The notes beneath the pieces were generated by a model. The model was not told the DNA's origin. It worked only from the letters and a program-made list of their open reading frames with translations, and made no database searches. Of a stretch of 64,000 nucleotides of DNA, positions 36,417 to 45,518 are shown piece after piece. The stretch is from assembly GCA_022826965.1 (NCBI GenBank), contig JAJDTU010000010.1, positions 62,001-126,000 on the forward strand, read 5' to 3'. The stretch's first letter is position 1, and the number at the start of each line of letters is the position of its first letter. Made by a program: the position numbers and the translations under genes. Source of the stretch: Dehalococcoidia bacterium. Lineage in GTDB: Bacteria > Chloroflexota > Dehalococcoidia > Bin125.

Positions 36417-37295
36417 TCAGACCTTCGCCACCGGGACGACGCCCTCGTAGATGCCGGGAATCCACTCGCCCAGTGAATCGAGCGCCTGGTCGATCATCAC
36501 CGGCGCCAACTCCCTCGCCTCGCCGTAGAGTTCCTTGACGTCGTGGAACGAGCCGAACGACTCTGCTCGCAGACCAGGCCGCCAGATCACGGTTGGCACG
36601 ATGGAACCAAACTGGTCGATCTCAGCCTTGGTCCGTTCCTGCACGGCAATCTCCATTGAACGAGCCAGGAGGTCTACAAGCCCGCGCGGCTGATACGGGG
36701 AAGGATGTACCCCAAGGTCAATCGCGATTGTATGCGTCGCTCCCTGCAGAATCGCCGTCTCCAGGTCGAGACCGGATGAGAGCCCGCCGTCGACGCACCA
36801 GTCACCGTCAAAGCGGACCGGCGGGAACAACCCGGGCAGCGCGATCGACGCCATCACCCCTGAGAGCAATTGCCCGCGCGACAGTATCCGCTTGCGACCG
36901 TTCGACAGGCTGGTCGTGACGAGATACAGGGGTATCTCAGCGGCCGCAATCTCGTCGATCGTTACGTGTGGCTTGAACAGCTCCCGGAGGAAGCGGTTGG
37001 AGTAGACAGACGTGCCCTTGGTCAGCAGATTTCTCGTGATGCGCAGGATGTTGCGGTGCCAGAGCCGGGTGTTGCGCAGCTCGATCCAGAGGTCCGCGAG
37101 GCCCTCGATGCTGTTCGGATGAAATGCGAGAAACGCACCGTTCACCGCTCCGACCGACGATCCGACGATCAGGTCGGGATGAATGTCACGGCGAATCAGT
37201 TCCTCGAGGAACGGGACCTGGACGATTCCCGACGCCCCGCCTCCGCTCAACACCAGTGCCAGTCGCCGCTCCTCTAGCCCCCTGAGACTCGTCAT
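36417..37295 (-). CDS. patatin-like phospholipase
   Basis: 292 residues. ALVLSGGGASGIVQVPFLEEL gives the oxyanion-hole glycines, IVGSSVGAVNGAFLA holds the nucleophile elbow (GSSVG, Ser), and WCVDGGLSSGLDLETA carries the catalytic Asp of the Ser-Asp dyad. No signal peptide. It is RssA-like and may hydrolyse acyl chains of phospholipids or acyl-CoA esters. It lies 14 bp after the methylmalonyl-CoA epimerase gene and 4 bp before the CaiB pair, so it is part of that transcription unit. Confidence 0.92.
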   Translation of the reverse strand: MTSLRGLEERRLALVLSGGGASGIVQVPFLEELIRRDIHPDLIVGSSVGAVNGAFLAFHPNSIEGLADLWIELRNTRLWHRNILRITRNLLTKGTSVYSNRFLRELFKPHVTIDEIAAAEIPLYLVTTSLSNGRKRILSRGQLLSGVMASIALPGLFPPVRFDGDWCVDGGLSSGLDLETAILQGATHTIAIDLGVHPSPYQPRGLVDLLARSMEIAVQERTKAEIDQFGSIVPTVIWRPGLRAESFGSFHDVKELYGEARELAPVMIDQALDSLGEWIPGIYEGVVPVAKV

Positions 37296-37309
37296 CCCGC
37301 TCGCTCGAA

Positions 37310-37744
37310 CTACGCTTGCGGCCTGCGATCCGGCACGATCTCGGTCAGGATCCCGCCCGCGGTCTTCGGGTGGAAGAACGAGGCGGTGATCTCATCGATC
37401 GGCCCACCGAAGTCGATGTAGTTGAGCCCGCGTTCCATGAACAGCTTGGTGTCGCCCACGACGTCCGTCGACCCGTAGCCCAGGTGATGCAGCCCGGGTC
37501 CGCGACGCTCCAGGTACCTGCCGATCCCGCTGACGTTGTCCTCGGGCAGCAGGATCTCGATCCGCGTCTCGCCGAGGTTGACCTTGACGAAGAAGATCTT
37601 CGTCCGCTCTGGAGCGAAGTAGCCACCCTCCGGGTACGGAGTGCGCTCTGTGTCTCGCAGCAGGCCCAATTGGTCAACCAGTACCGACGTCGCTTCTTCC
37701 AGCGAGTTCGCCACGATTCCCACGTGATCGAGATATGTAATCAT
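37310..37744 (-). CDS. mce: methylmalonyl-CoA epimerase (VOC/glyoxalase fold)
   Basis: 144 residues from the ATG at 37744, which has GAGAGGGGC upstream; the longer frame is not coding. MITYLDHVGIVANSLEEAT gives His7 as first metal ligand, HHLGYGSTDV a second and ILTEIVPD the C-terminal Glu. The segment LPEDNVSGIGRYLERRGPGL is typical of methylmalonyl-CoA epimerase. It interconverts the (S) and (R) forms in propionyl-CoA catabolism. The nearby biotin carboxylase/BCCP gene at 43573 could supply methylmalonyl-CoA, though no mutase is visible here. Confidence 0.88.
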   Translation of the reverse strand: MITYLDHVGIVANSLEEATSVLVDQLGLLRDTERTPYPEGGYFAPERTKIFFVKVNLGETRIEILLPEDNVSGIGRYLERRGPGLHHLGYGSTDVVGDTKLFMERGLNYIDFGGPIDEITASFFHPKTAGGILTEIVPDRRPQA

Positions 37745-37833
37745 GCCCGCCCCTCTCAACTCGTCGTCGAATCGTCCGACGATGGCGCCAAGATAATCGA
37801 CTGTCCAGGGCCTGCTGACACTATGGCAGAGGC

Positions 37834-39267
37834 CTATTGCAGGCGACGCAGGGTCGGCGAGAAGCTGCCGAACAGCATCAGCGCGGCCAATAGTGCGGCG
37901 GCGACGACAAACACGGTGAGCCGCACCCCGACTAACTCCGCCGCGATGCCCAGCACGAACACGCCGCCCTGCATCAACGCGAACTGCATCATCAGCACCG
38001 ACATCGCGCGTCCGCGATAGGCCGGCTCGGCCTGTTCTTGGATGAGCGCCGAGGCCATCGCCATCCGTCCAGACTGCCCGATGCCCATCAGGATCATGAT
38101 CGGCAGACTCAACCAGATCCACGGTGAAATCGCTACCCCCAGCGTCGCTCCGCCGACAAAGACGCCCATCAGGATCAAGAGCTTGCCCCGACCGCTGCGC
38201 CGGAGCGAGGCGATGATCAGCGCCGCCAGGAACGCTCCAATCGCCGAGAACGTCATGAACAACGCGGCCAATGCCGGTCCGGCGTCGAACGCGTCCTGGA
38301 CGAATCCCGGTAGCAGACCCTGGAATGGCATGCCCAGCACCGAGACGCAGAACGAGAGCAACAGGATCATCCTCAGCACACGGTGCCGGGCGATGTAGCG
38401 GAAACCGTCGGCGATGTCGCCCATCGCCTCCCGCAGTCCGCCGCCGCCGCGTCCTGCCTGCGCCGCCACCGTCGGAATCGGCAGCATCGTCAGGATCGCC
38501 AGCGCGTAGCAGCCGGCCATCACGTAGAACGTCACGCCGGCGCCGGCCGTGGCCAGCAATGCTCCGCCGATCAATGGCGCGGCGAACTGCATGATGTTCA
38601 TCGCTGCCGTGTTCAGCGCCACACCGTTCATGATCCGTTCCCTGGAGACGATCTCCGAGACCATCGCCTGCCGAGCCGGGACCATCAGCGCGACGAGGAT
38701 TCCTTGCGAGACCGCCGAGATCAGCAGGTGCCAGAACTCGAGGATGCCCAGGATCGCCAGCGTGCCGATGATGAACGCGTTGAGGAAGCCGACGAATTGG
38801 AAGATCTGGGTCACCGACTTCTTGGGAAAGCGGTCGGCCAGCACGCCACCGTACGGACCCAGGGCAAACTGAACAGCGCCGCTCACGAGCGCCACCAGCC
38901 CCATCGCCGCGTAGGAGTCAGTCAGTTCATAGACGAGAAACGAGCGGACAAACATCTGTCCGATCGCCGAATACATCTGTCCCAGGGTCGAGACGAAGAA
39001 CCAGCGAAAGGCGGGTTCGCGAAACGACTCGAACGTCCGTACCCGCCGCCCGAAGACCCGTATCGGCGGCGAGTCGGTGGGTGCGGCAGCCCCCGCGTTC
39101 TCTCCCCGCGCGGAGCGGGCGGAGATGTCACGGAGTGACAGAGGGGGGCTCCCCACCGGCTGCCCCCGTGAACCGTCGGGCCCGTTCGGCTCGGCGTCCG
39201 TTGAGTGGTGTTGGTGCTGTCCGGCGCGCCGCGCAACGACTGACTCGGACGGCGGCCTAGCCGCCAT
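37834..39267 (-). CDS. MFS transporter with repeat-derived N-terminal extension
   Basis: 477 residues from the ATG at 39267. Residues from about 80 form the MFS core (FRWFFVSTLGQMYSAIGQMF, LGPYGGVLADRFPKKSV as the loop-2/3 motif, SREQ-like ERIMNGVALNTAAMN), similar to the TMS_drug/enterobactin-exporter-like MFS group, with about 11-12 spans. The first 75 residues are hydrophilic, and residues around 38-58 (VGSPPLSLRDISARSARGE) are translated from the dispersed hairpin repeat. No ATG exists between the repeat and the first membrane span, so translation must pass through or start inside the repeat (a GTG at the V of VGSPP is possible). It overlaps the upstream gene by 11 bp. Confidence 0.85.
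   Translation of the reverse strand: MAARPPSESVVARRAGQHQHHSTDAEPNGPDGSRGQPVGSPPLSLRDISARSARGENAGAAAPTDSPPIRVFGRRVRTFESFREPAFRWFFVSTLGQMYSAIGQMFVRSFLVYELTDSYAAMGLVALVSGAVQFALGPYGGVLADRFPKKSVTQIFQFVGFLNAFIIGTLAILGILEFWHLLISAVSQGILVALMVPARQAMVSEIVSRERIMNGVALNTAAMNIMQFAAPLIGGALLATAGAGVTFYVMAGCYALAILTMLPIPTVAAQAGRGGGGLREAMGDIADGFRYIARHRVLRMILLLSFCVSVLGMPFQGLLPGFVQDAFDAGPALAALFMTFSAIGAFLAALIIASLRRSGRGKLLILMGVFVGGATLGVAISPWIWLSLPIMILMGIGQSGRMAMASALIQEQAEPAYRGRAMSVLMMQFALMQGGVFVLGIAAELVGVRLTVFVVAAALLAALMLFGSFSPTLRRLQ
39101..39155. repeat. tripartite hairpin repeat inside an ORF
   Basis: The first stem is imperfect (TCTCCCCGC against GCGGGCGGAGA). The second is TGTCAC 39126-39131 with GTGACA 39135-39140. 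GAGGGGGGCTCCCC follows as third stem. It is in frame within the 5' part of the MFS gene on the minus strand and reads PPLSLRDIS. The same peptide is encoded by the copy at 53049. Confidence 0.8.
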
Positions 39268-40051
39268 AGTGCCAGCCGGTGTAGAGCGAGGTCAGCGGCC
39301 CCTCGTCGATCGGCAGCGCATCGCCGTCGAACACCCGGCACAACGCGAGCACATGCTCGCCGACTGGTATGAACTGCTGCGCTTCGGCAGCGATCCAGGC
39401 CAACGAGTCCTCCAGCACCGGCGCGCCGTCGCCGAGTTGTGGATGCTCAAGCTGTACGTAGCCGACCCCGCGCATCTTGTCCGGCGCGGCGAACTCCGCC
39501 GAACGCCCCTCGATCTTCGATGGATCGGTCGGCTGCAGGAAGCGAGCTGCCAGGTCCATGCCCGATTCGGGCAGCAGACTGACGGTCAGCTGGCGCGTCT
39601 CGCGCACGTTGCGCAGCGACGCTGCGTCGCGCTCGAACGACACGCAGATGATTCGTGGCCGGAATGAGACCTGCATCACCCAGTCGGCGACCATCGCGTT
39701 CGCCTTGCCCTCAGGCGTCACTGTGCCGACCACGTAGATCCCGTAGGGCAGATGCTGCAGCGCCGACCGTATTCGCACGTCCTGGCGGCGCTCGCGTGTC
39801 GTCAACGCCCGATCATTCCGCGGCGCTTCGTCGATTCCCACATCGATTGTCGGAGTATCGGAGCCCAGCAACAAATCGACCGCCGCGTTGAGCTCCAGCA
39901 TCCGCACGCCGGCCGCGTCGTCATCCGGATTGGCGTCGGGATGGTAGATCCGCGCCAGGCGGCGATATCGATCACGAATCGTGTCCCGGTCGGCCGTCAG
40001 CCCCACGCCCAGGAGCGCTGCTGCATCTGCCGCCGTACTGGGAATCGGCAT
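39257..40051 (-). CDS. J-domain fused to flavin-reductase-like FMN-binding domain
   Basis: 264 residues. Residues 8-62 form a J-domain: DAAALLGVGLTADRDTIRDR, YRRLARIYHPDANPDDD with the HPD signature at 37-39, and AVDLLLG. Residues about 90-262 are a flavin reductase-like split barrel: ALQHLPYGIYVVGTVTPEGK, NAMVADWVMQVSFRPRIICV, the cofactor-binding SFERDAASLRNVRETRQLTVSLL, and a long loop FLQPTDPSKIEGRSAEF. J-domains stimulate Hsp70 ATPase; the reductase-like part binds FMN and reduces it or donates it to oxygenases. The combination in one chain is unusual. It follows the S9 peptidase after 8 bp. Confidence 0.88.
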   Translation of the reverse strand: MPIPSTAADAAALLGVGLTADRDTIRDRYRRLARIYHPDANPDDDAAGVRMLELNAAVDLLLGSDTPTIDVGIDEAPRNDRALTTRERRQDVRIRSALQHLPYGIYVVGTVTPEGKANAMVADWVMQVSFRPRIICVSFERDAASLRNVRETRQLTVSLLPESGMDLAARFLQPTDPSKIEGRSAEFAAPDKMRGVGYVQLEHPQLGDGAPVLEDSLAWIAAEAQQFIPVGEHVLALCRVFDGDALPIDEGPLTSLYTGWHYGG

Positions 40052-40059
40052 AGCGTCTC

Positions 40060-42177
40060 CTACCCCCTGCCCTTCAGGTGACGCTCGAAATAGCGAGCGA
40101 CCCGGCGCTCCTGATACTCGAGTCCCGCCTGATCTCGGGGCATGTGACGCTCCTCCGGGAACATCAGCAAATCGTAGTCGCGATCTGCCGAGGTCAGCGC
40201 CGTGATCAATCGTGCCGTATGCCGGAAGTGAACGTTTTCATCAACGCCGCCGTGAATGAGCAGCAGGCGACCTTGCAGCTTCTCGACATGGGTCAGTAGC
40301 GAGCCCTCGCGGTAGCCCTCCGCGTTGTTCTGCGGCGTGCCCATGTAGCGCTCGGTGTAGCCGGTGTCGTACCCGTCCCAGTCCGAGACCGGAGCGCCCG
40401 ACACGCCAACCTTGAACAGGTCCGGCCGGCGCAGCATCGACATCACCGTCATGTAGCCCCCGTAGGACCAACCGTAGACGCCGACCCGCTCGGCGTCCGC
40501 CGTCCCCTCCGAGACCAATTGATCCACCGCCGCCGCCTGGTCGTCCACCTCGATCGTGCCCATCTGTCGATGCAGGTGAGCCTCAAACTTAAGGCCGCGT
40601 CCCGCCATGCCACGATTATCCAGCTTGAGCACGAGAAATCCCTGCTGCGCCAGGTACTGCGCACGCAAGTCGACCGTCAGTCCCCACGCATCCAGCACCG
40701 TCTGCGCATGAGGTCCGCCGTACACCGCCACGAGCAGTGGTTTGGGGCCGTCATCGTCAGGTCGGTACAGCGCCCCGTACAAGGTCGTGCCGTCGGCGGC
40801 TGAGAATGTGCGCAGCTCCGGAGGAGCGACACCCAGTCCCGGTGCGGACACCTCGGACTGGTACAACGTCCGCCGCTCCGACCCGTCTGTTGCTACGAGT
40901 GCGATAGCCGGAGGCGACCCCAGCGACGAACTGAACATCGCCAACCACTTACCGTCCTTCGACAGGGAAGCCCCGTGCAGACCCCCGGGCTCGGAGAGCG
41001 TCTCGATTGCGCCGCCCGCCAGCGATACCCGTTCGACCCGCCGCTCCAGCGCCGACCCGCGCGTGCTGTTGAAGTAGACCCAGCCAGCGTCCTCGTCGAC
41101 GCCGATCGTGCCGTCCACCATCCACTCGCCCTCGGTCAAGGAGCGAATCAGCTCGCCATCGGCGGCATGCAGAGAAAGATGTCGAAAGCCTGATGCCTCA
41201 GACGACCAGAGGAACGTTCCGTCCTTCAGCGCCTGCGCGTCGTCGGCCACATTGATCCACGGTTCCTGCACCTCATCAATCAGCGTCACGCTGGTCTCGT
41301 CGTGGAACGCCAGCAGCCGAAGTCCCTTCTGTTCTCGGTCGACCCACTGCGCCACCAGTCGCTCTCCGCCGTCTCCATTCGGCGACCAGGCGACGCGGAC
41401 GAGGTATCCGTCCTCTTCGGGCAACGACAGTTGCGCGTCCTCGCCGCTCGCCACATCTACCAGGCGGAGGGACACGCGCGGGTTCTCGCCCCCCGCGAAC
41501 GGGTAGCGGTGCGTTTCCACATCAACACCGTCGCTGCCCTGGTGCACAATCGGATACGGAGCAATATGGCGCTCGTCCGCCTTCAGGTAGCCAATCCGAC
41601 CGTCGCCGGACCACCAGTGACCGCGCAACAGACCAAACTCTTCCTGCGCGATGTAGTCGGGCAGCCCGTGACTGAGGCCATCCTCGGCCCCATTCGTCAA
41701 CTGACGCGCCTCCGACAATCCATCGACCGCCATCACAAAGAGCTCGCCGCCGCGCACGAACGACAGCTGGGTTCCGTCGGGGCTGAGACTGGGTGTCAAG
41801 GCGCCCTCGCTACCTGCCAGTTCTCGCAGCGGCTCGCCATCGACGGAGACCCGCACCTGAGGACCGGGAATCATCAACACCGGGACCGCTGAATCCCGAG
41901 CCCAGGTGTACGCCGACACACCCAGTTCGCGTGTCCTCGTGCGTTCGCGCAGCAGCTCTTCCTCGCGCGACATCGGTGCCTCGGCGCCGGGCCCGGCGAG
42001 GACCGAACGTGCTCCCGTCGTCACGTCAATCTGCCAGAGAGAACGCACCAGGCCGCCATCGGCGGCGTGCAGCCAGTTGACTGCGGAACTGTCCGGTGTG
42101 AACCCAACCATGCCAGGCGCGTCCATGCCCGGCCGCGGGTAGCTGGCGACATCCGAGATCGTCAGCCGCTCAGCCAT
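40060..42177 (-). CDS. S9 family prolyl oligopeptidase / dipeptidyl peptidase IV-like
   Basis: 705 residues from the ATG at 42177, which overlaps the upstream stop as ATGGCTGA; an in-frame start at 42198 is less likely. The N-terminal two thirds is a DPP-IV-type beta-propeller (DGLPDYIAQEEFGL carries the Glu-Glu pair that binds the substrate amino terminus). The C-terminal alpha/beta hydrolase has Ser in YGWSYGGYMTVMSML, Asp in IHGGVDENVHF and His in EERHMPRD. No signal peptide, so cytosolic. It probably trims X-Pro/X-Ala dipeptides and works beside the PepP next door. Confidence 0.92.
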   Translation of the reverse strand: MAERLTISDVASYPRPGMDAPGMVGFTPDSSAVNWLHAADGGLVRSLWQIDVTTGARSVLAGPGAEAPMSREEELLRERTRTRELGVSAYTWARDSAVPVLMIPGPQVRVSVDGEPLRELAGSEGALTPSLSPDGTQLSFVRGGELFVMAVDGLSEARQLTNGAEDGLSHGLPDYIAQEEFGLLRGHWWSGDGRIGYLKADERHIAPYPIVHQGSDGVDVETHRYPFAGGENPRVSLRLVDVASGEDAQLSLPEEDGYLVRVAWSPNGDGGERLVAQWVDREQKGLRLLAFHDETSVTLIDEVQEPWINVADDAQALKDGTFLWSSEASGFRHLSLHAADGELIRSLTEGEWMVDGTIGVDEDAGWVYFNSTRGSALERRVERVSLAGGAIETLSEPGGLHGASLSKDGKWLAMFSSSLGSPPAIALVATDGSERRTLYQSEVSAPGLGVAPPELRTFSAADGTTLYGALYRPDDDGPKPLLVAVYGGPHAQTVLDAWGLTVDLRAQYLAQQGFLVLKLDNRGMAGRGLKFEAHLHRQMGTIEVDDQAAAVDQLVSEGTADAERVGVYGWSYGGYMTVMSMLRRPDLFKVGVSGAPVSDWDGYDTGYTERYMGTPQNNAEGYREGSLLTHVEKLQGRLLLIHGGVDENVHFRHTARLITALTSADRDYDLLMFPEERHMPRDQAGLEYQERRVARYFERHLKGRG

Positions 42178-43576
42178 TGGCAGCGCCCAAGCCGTCACGT
42201 CGGATCGCTTCGATCTCGTCCGCCGACTTCGGCAGCGCCTCGCTCATCACCTCGCAACCGTCGCCGGTAATCAACACATCATCCTCAATCCGAATTCCGC
42301 CGAAGTCGAGCAGGCCATCGACGACATCCCAGTTCACCATCTCCGCGTATCGTTCTCGACGCGCCGGGTCGGTCAGCAACGCCGGAACGAAGTAGATGCC
42401 CGGCTCGATCGTGACCACGTAGCCCGGTGCGAGCGGCAGGTCGGTCCTCAGGTAGGCGAGACCGAACCGATCCTCAGGCACACGACCTTCGAGATATCCG
42501 GCACAGTCGTGGGTCGAGAGGCCCAGCATGTGTCCGAGTCCGTGAGGAAAGAACAGGGCGTGCGCGTCGGCTGCGACCAGCTCCTCAACCGACCCACGCA
42601 GGATGCCCGCATCGACCAGTCCCTGGGCAATCGTCGCCGACGCCTGCATGTGCAACGACTTGTACTCCACGCCCGGGCCAGCGCCCGCGATCGCTTCCTG
42701 CTGCGCCGCCAGCACCACGTTGTAGAGGTCTCGTTGGATACCTGTGAACTCAGCCGACACCGGGAAGGTCCGCGTCACATCCGAGGCATAACCCTCGATC
42801 TCCGCGCCCGCGTCGATCAGTACCAGTTCCCCGTCAGACATCACCCGCTCTCCCGGCGTCCCATGCAGGATCGCCGAGTTCGGTCCCGAGCCGACGATCG
42901 ATCCGTAGGCCGTCCGCGCGCCGCCCCGGCGGAAGAACTCCGCTTCCATCTCAATCTGCAACGCCCGCTCCGTCAGGCCATGGCGGGCGAGGCGCTGCGC
43001 CGCAAGATGCCCAAAGACAGCGGCGTCGACCGCTCGAGTCATCCGATCAAGTTCGACTGCGTCCTTCGCCCGCCGCAGCTCCGCCAGCGCCTTGCCCAGG
43101 CGCTCCGTGGCCTCCTCGTCCACAACCGCCTCAAGCGACGACCACGACTCCACCCCGTACTCGGTCGCACGCAGCTCGACATCCCGCGAGCCCAGTAGCG
43201 CCATGCCTCGCCCGCGCCGCGACTCCAGCCAGCCGGCCAGCTCGGAGCGATCGACCGAGCGCGACACGCCGGTCTCGGCCGCCAGTTCGTCCGCCGATGG
43301 CGGAGCCGACATCCAGACCAGATCCTCTACCGACAGCGATGGCGCGAACAGCGTCCAGCCGTCGCCCGGCTCCCACGCGAGCGCTGCTCCCGGTTCCGCC
43401 ACTCCGGTCAGGTACTGGAACTCGGGATGTGCATGAAACTCGTGAAACTGGTCGGTGCCGTCAATCGGAATTGGCAAACTGGCCGGAATCAACACCGGGC
43501 CATCGAACTCGGCGCTCGACCAAGCCGCCTCGACGCGCAGCCGACGCTCGCGCAGGACTTCGGTATCGCTCATCAT
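42170..43576 (-). CDS. pepP: Xaa-Pro aminopeptidase (M24B)
   Basis: 468 residues; start ATGATG at 43576/43573 overlaps the carboxylase stop. The N-terminal AMP_N domain (FHEFHAHPEFQYLTG) is followed by the pita-bread domain with five metal ligands: two Asp in LIDAGAEIEGYASDVTRTF, His in FFPHGLGHMLGLSTHD, Glu in TIEPGIYF and Glu in GGIRIEDDVLIT. A dinuclear Mn enzyme removing N-terminal residues before proline. It is adjacent to and overlapping an S9 peptidase, making a coordinated proline-peptide degradation pair. Confidence 0.94.
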   Translation of the reverse strand: MMSDTEVLRERRLRVEAAWSSAEFDGPVLIPASLPIPIDGTDQFHEFHAHPEFQYLTGVAEPGAALAWEPGDGWTLFAPSLSVEDLVWMSAPPSADELAAETGVSRSVDRSELAGWLESRRGRGMALLGSRDVELRATEYGVESWSSLEAVVDEEATERLGKALAELRRAKDAVELDRMTRAVDAAVFGHLAAQRLARHGLTERALQIEMEAEFFRRGGARTAYGSIVGSGPNSAILHGTPGERVMSDGELVLIDAGAEIEGYASDVTRTFPVSAEFTGIQRDLYNVVLAAQQEAIAGAGPGVEYKSLHMQASATIAQGLVDAGILRGSVEELVAADAHALFFPHGLGHMLGLSTHDCAGYLEGRVPEDRFGLAYLRTDLPLAPGYVVTIEPGIYFVPALLTDPARRERYAEMVNWDVVDGLLDFGGIRIEDDVLITGDGCEVMSEALPKSADEIEAIRRDGLGAANG

Positions 43577-45471
43577 GGCGCTCCTAGCTCGATCAGCACA
43601 TCGTCCTCGTCGACCGACGATCCTGCTGCTGTGTGAATCGCCGAGACCACGCCGCCGTTCGGCGCGCTCAGCAGATGCTCGATCTTCATTGCCTCCATGA
43701 TCGCGAGTGTCTGGCCCGGCGCAACCTCGTCGCCCACCGCGACGAGAACCTCGATCATCGTGCCGGGCATGGGCGCGCGAACCACATTGGCGCCCGAAGC
43801 CCGGCTCCGTCCGGCGCCGGTCCGAATCCGACGCTCCCGCAGGAACACCCAGCGCCGATTCGCGTGGCTGACCACGACGCCGTTTGCAGAAACCTCCGCC
43901 GACCAGTCGCGCCCGGTTGGAGCCGGTATCACGTCGCCATCGTCAACTGAAGCCGACCATCCGTCAGATGATCGTCGCAGCCGGACCTCGTGGGCTTGAC
44001 CATGACGCAGATACTTGCGGACCAACTCGCCCGACGATCGCCAAGCGCCATCCGATACCTCTGCGAGCGCTGCGGCGCCCAGCGCCTCAGCAGGCACGGG
44101 CCTCCCCGCGAGTTCGACCCGATCCAGCCAGCCAATGTCGACCGCGCCGGCGCCAAAATCATCCGAGGCCAGTACGGCGGAGAGCTGAGCCAGATTGGTC
44201 GTGACTCCGTCGATCGCCCACGCATCCAGCGCCTCCGAAGAACGCGCCAGCGCCGCCGCCCGATCCTCAGCGTGGACGATCGTCTTGGCCAACATCGGGT
44301 CGTAGTGCGCCGTCACGACATCGCCCGAGGTCGGGCCCGAGTCGTGCCGCGCCCGATCGTCGAGCGGCTCGAACCACCGCAATCGGCCAGTCGACGGCAC
44401 GTAACCGCGCGACGGATCTTCGGCGTAAATCCGAGTCTCGATCGCATGGCCTGCGAACGAGACATCGTCCTGCGAGATCGGTAGCGGTTCGCCTTCTGCG
44501 ACGCGAAGCTGCAGTTCGACCAGGTCGAGGCCGGTCAGCATCTCTGTGACCGGATGCTCCACCTGGATACGCGCATTCACCTCCAGGAACATGAACTCGC
44601 CGTCGGGCATCAGCATGAACTCGACGGTGCCAGCTCCGACATATCCGGCCGCGTGGCAGACCTGCAACGCCGCGTCGCCCAGCCGTGCGCGCAGCGCATC
44701 GTCGACCGCCGGGGAGGGCGTCTCCTCGATCACCTTTTGCCGCCGACGCTGGACCGAGCAATCGCGTTCACCCAGGTGGACGCCATGGCCGTGGGCGTCG
44801 AAGATCACCTGGACCTCGACGTGCCGACCTTCCGACAGCGCCCGTTCGACCAACAACCGTCCGTCGCCGAAGGCCGCCTGCGCCTCGCGCCGAGCGCCGG
44901 CCACAGCGGCCTCGATACCGTCGGGCGCATCGTCTTCGCTGCGGATCAGGCGCATACCGCGCCCGCCGCCGCCCGCGGCCGCTTTGATCATGATTGGCAA
45001 TCCCATCGCGCCAATCTCCGCAGCCAGCGCGGCGTCACCTTCGTCCTCCTCCACCCCCTCGGCGACCGGTACGCCGGCCTGAACCGCAAGACGACGCGCC
45101 GACACCTTGTCGCCCAACGCGTCAATCACCGCCGCCGGCGGCCCGATCCACGTCAGTCCAGCCTCAACCACCGCCTGCGCGAAGTCGGCTCGCTCGGAGA
45201 GGAAGCCGTAGCCGGGATGAACTGAATCTGCGCCCGACGACTTCGCCGCGTCGACGATCGACGCAATGTTCAGGTAGCTCTCGCTGGCAGGAGATCGACC
45301 GATTCGCACTGCGTCGTCCGCTGCCGAGACGTGAGGAGCCGATCGATCGACATCGGAGTACACGGCGACCGTTCGCACGCCCAGCTTGCGGCAGGTACGG
45401 ATGATCCGTGATGCGATCTCGCCGCGATTGGCAATCAGGACACTCACGGGCTGCCGCGTTGCCTCGGTCAT
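43573..45471 (-). CDS. acyl-CoA carboxylase alpha chain (biotin carboxylase plus BCCP)
   Basis: 632 residues. The biotin carboxylase part spans 1-450: LIANRGEIASRIIRTCRKLG, SVHPGYGFLSERADF, the ATP-grasp glycine loop KAAAGGGGRGMRL, GERDCSVQRRRQKVIEE and EVNARIQVEHPVTE. The linker is 470-560, and a C-terminal biotinyl domain has the attachment Lys596 in EAMKIEH (AMKM is the usual form). It matches acetyl/propionyl-CoA carboxylase AccA3/PccA-type chains. No carboxyltransferase beta gene is in the window, so the partner is elsewhere. It leads a minus-strand operon with pepP. It is divergent from the IMP cyclohydrolase gene, 47 bp away. Confidence 0.93.
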   Translation of the reverse strand: MTEATRQPVSVLIANRGEIASRIIRTCRKLGVRTVAVYSDVDRSAPHVSAADDAVRIGRSPASESYLNIASIVDAAKSSGADSVHPGYGFLSERADFAQAVVEAGLTWIGPPAAVIDALGDKVSARRLAVQAGVPVAEGVEEDEGDAALAAEIGAMGLPIMIKAAAGGGGRGMRLIRSEDDAPDGIEAAVAGARREAQAAFGDGRLLVERALSEGRHVEVQVIFDAHGHGVHLGERDCSVQRRRQKVIEETPSPAVDDALRARLGDAALQVCHAAGYVGAGTVEFMLMPDGEFMFLEVNARIQVEHPVTEMLTGLDLVELQLRVAEGEPLPISQDDVSFAGHAIETRIYAEDPSRGYVPSTGRLRWFEPLDDRARHDSGPTSGDVVTAHYDPMLAKTIVHAEDRAAALARSSEALDAWAIDGVTTNLAQLSAVLASDDFGAGAVDIGWLDRVELAGRPVPAEALGAAALAEVSDGAWRSSGELVRKYLRHGQAHEVRLRRSSDGWSASVDDGDVIPAPTGRDWSAEVSANGVVVSHANRRWVFLRERRIRTGAGRSRASGANVVRAPMPGTMIEVLVAVGDEVAPGQTLAIMEAMKIEHLLSAPNGGVVSAIHTAAGSSVDEDDVLIELGAP

Positions 45472-45518
45472 GCCCTGAGTCTATCCCCGAGGCCTTCGCC
45501 GATAGATACTCTGAGACC

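Noticed and set aside
37745-38122. N-terminal extension of the methylmalonyl-CoA epimerase
   Set aside because: It is antisense or alternate frame to the MFS 3' end. The VOC fold begins at the ATG at 37744 with its own ribosome site.
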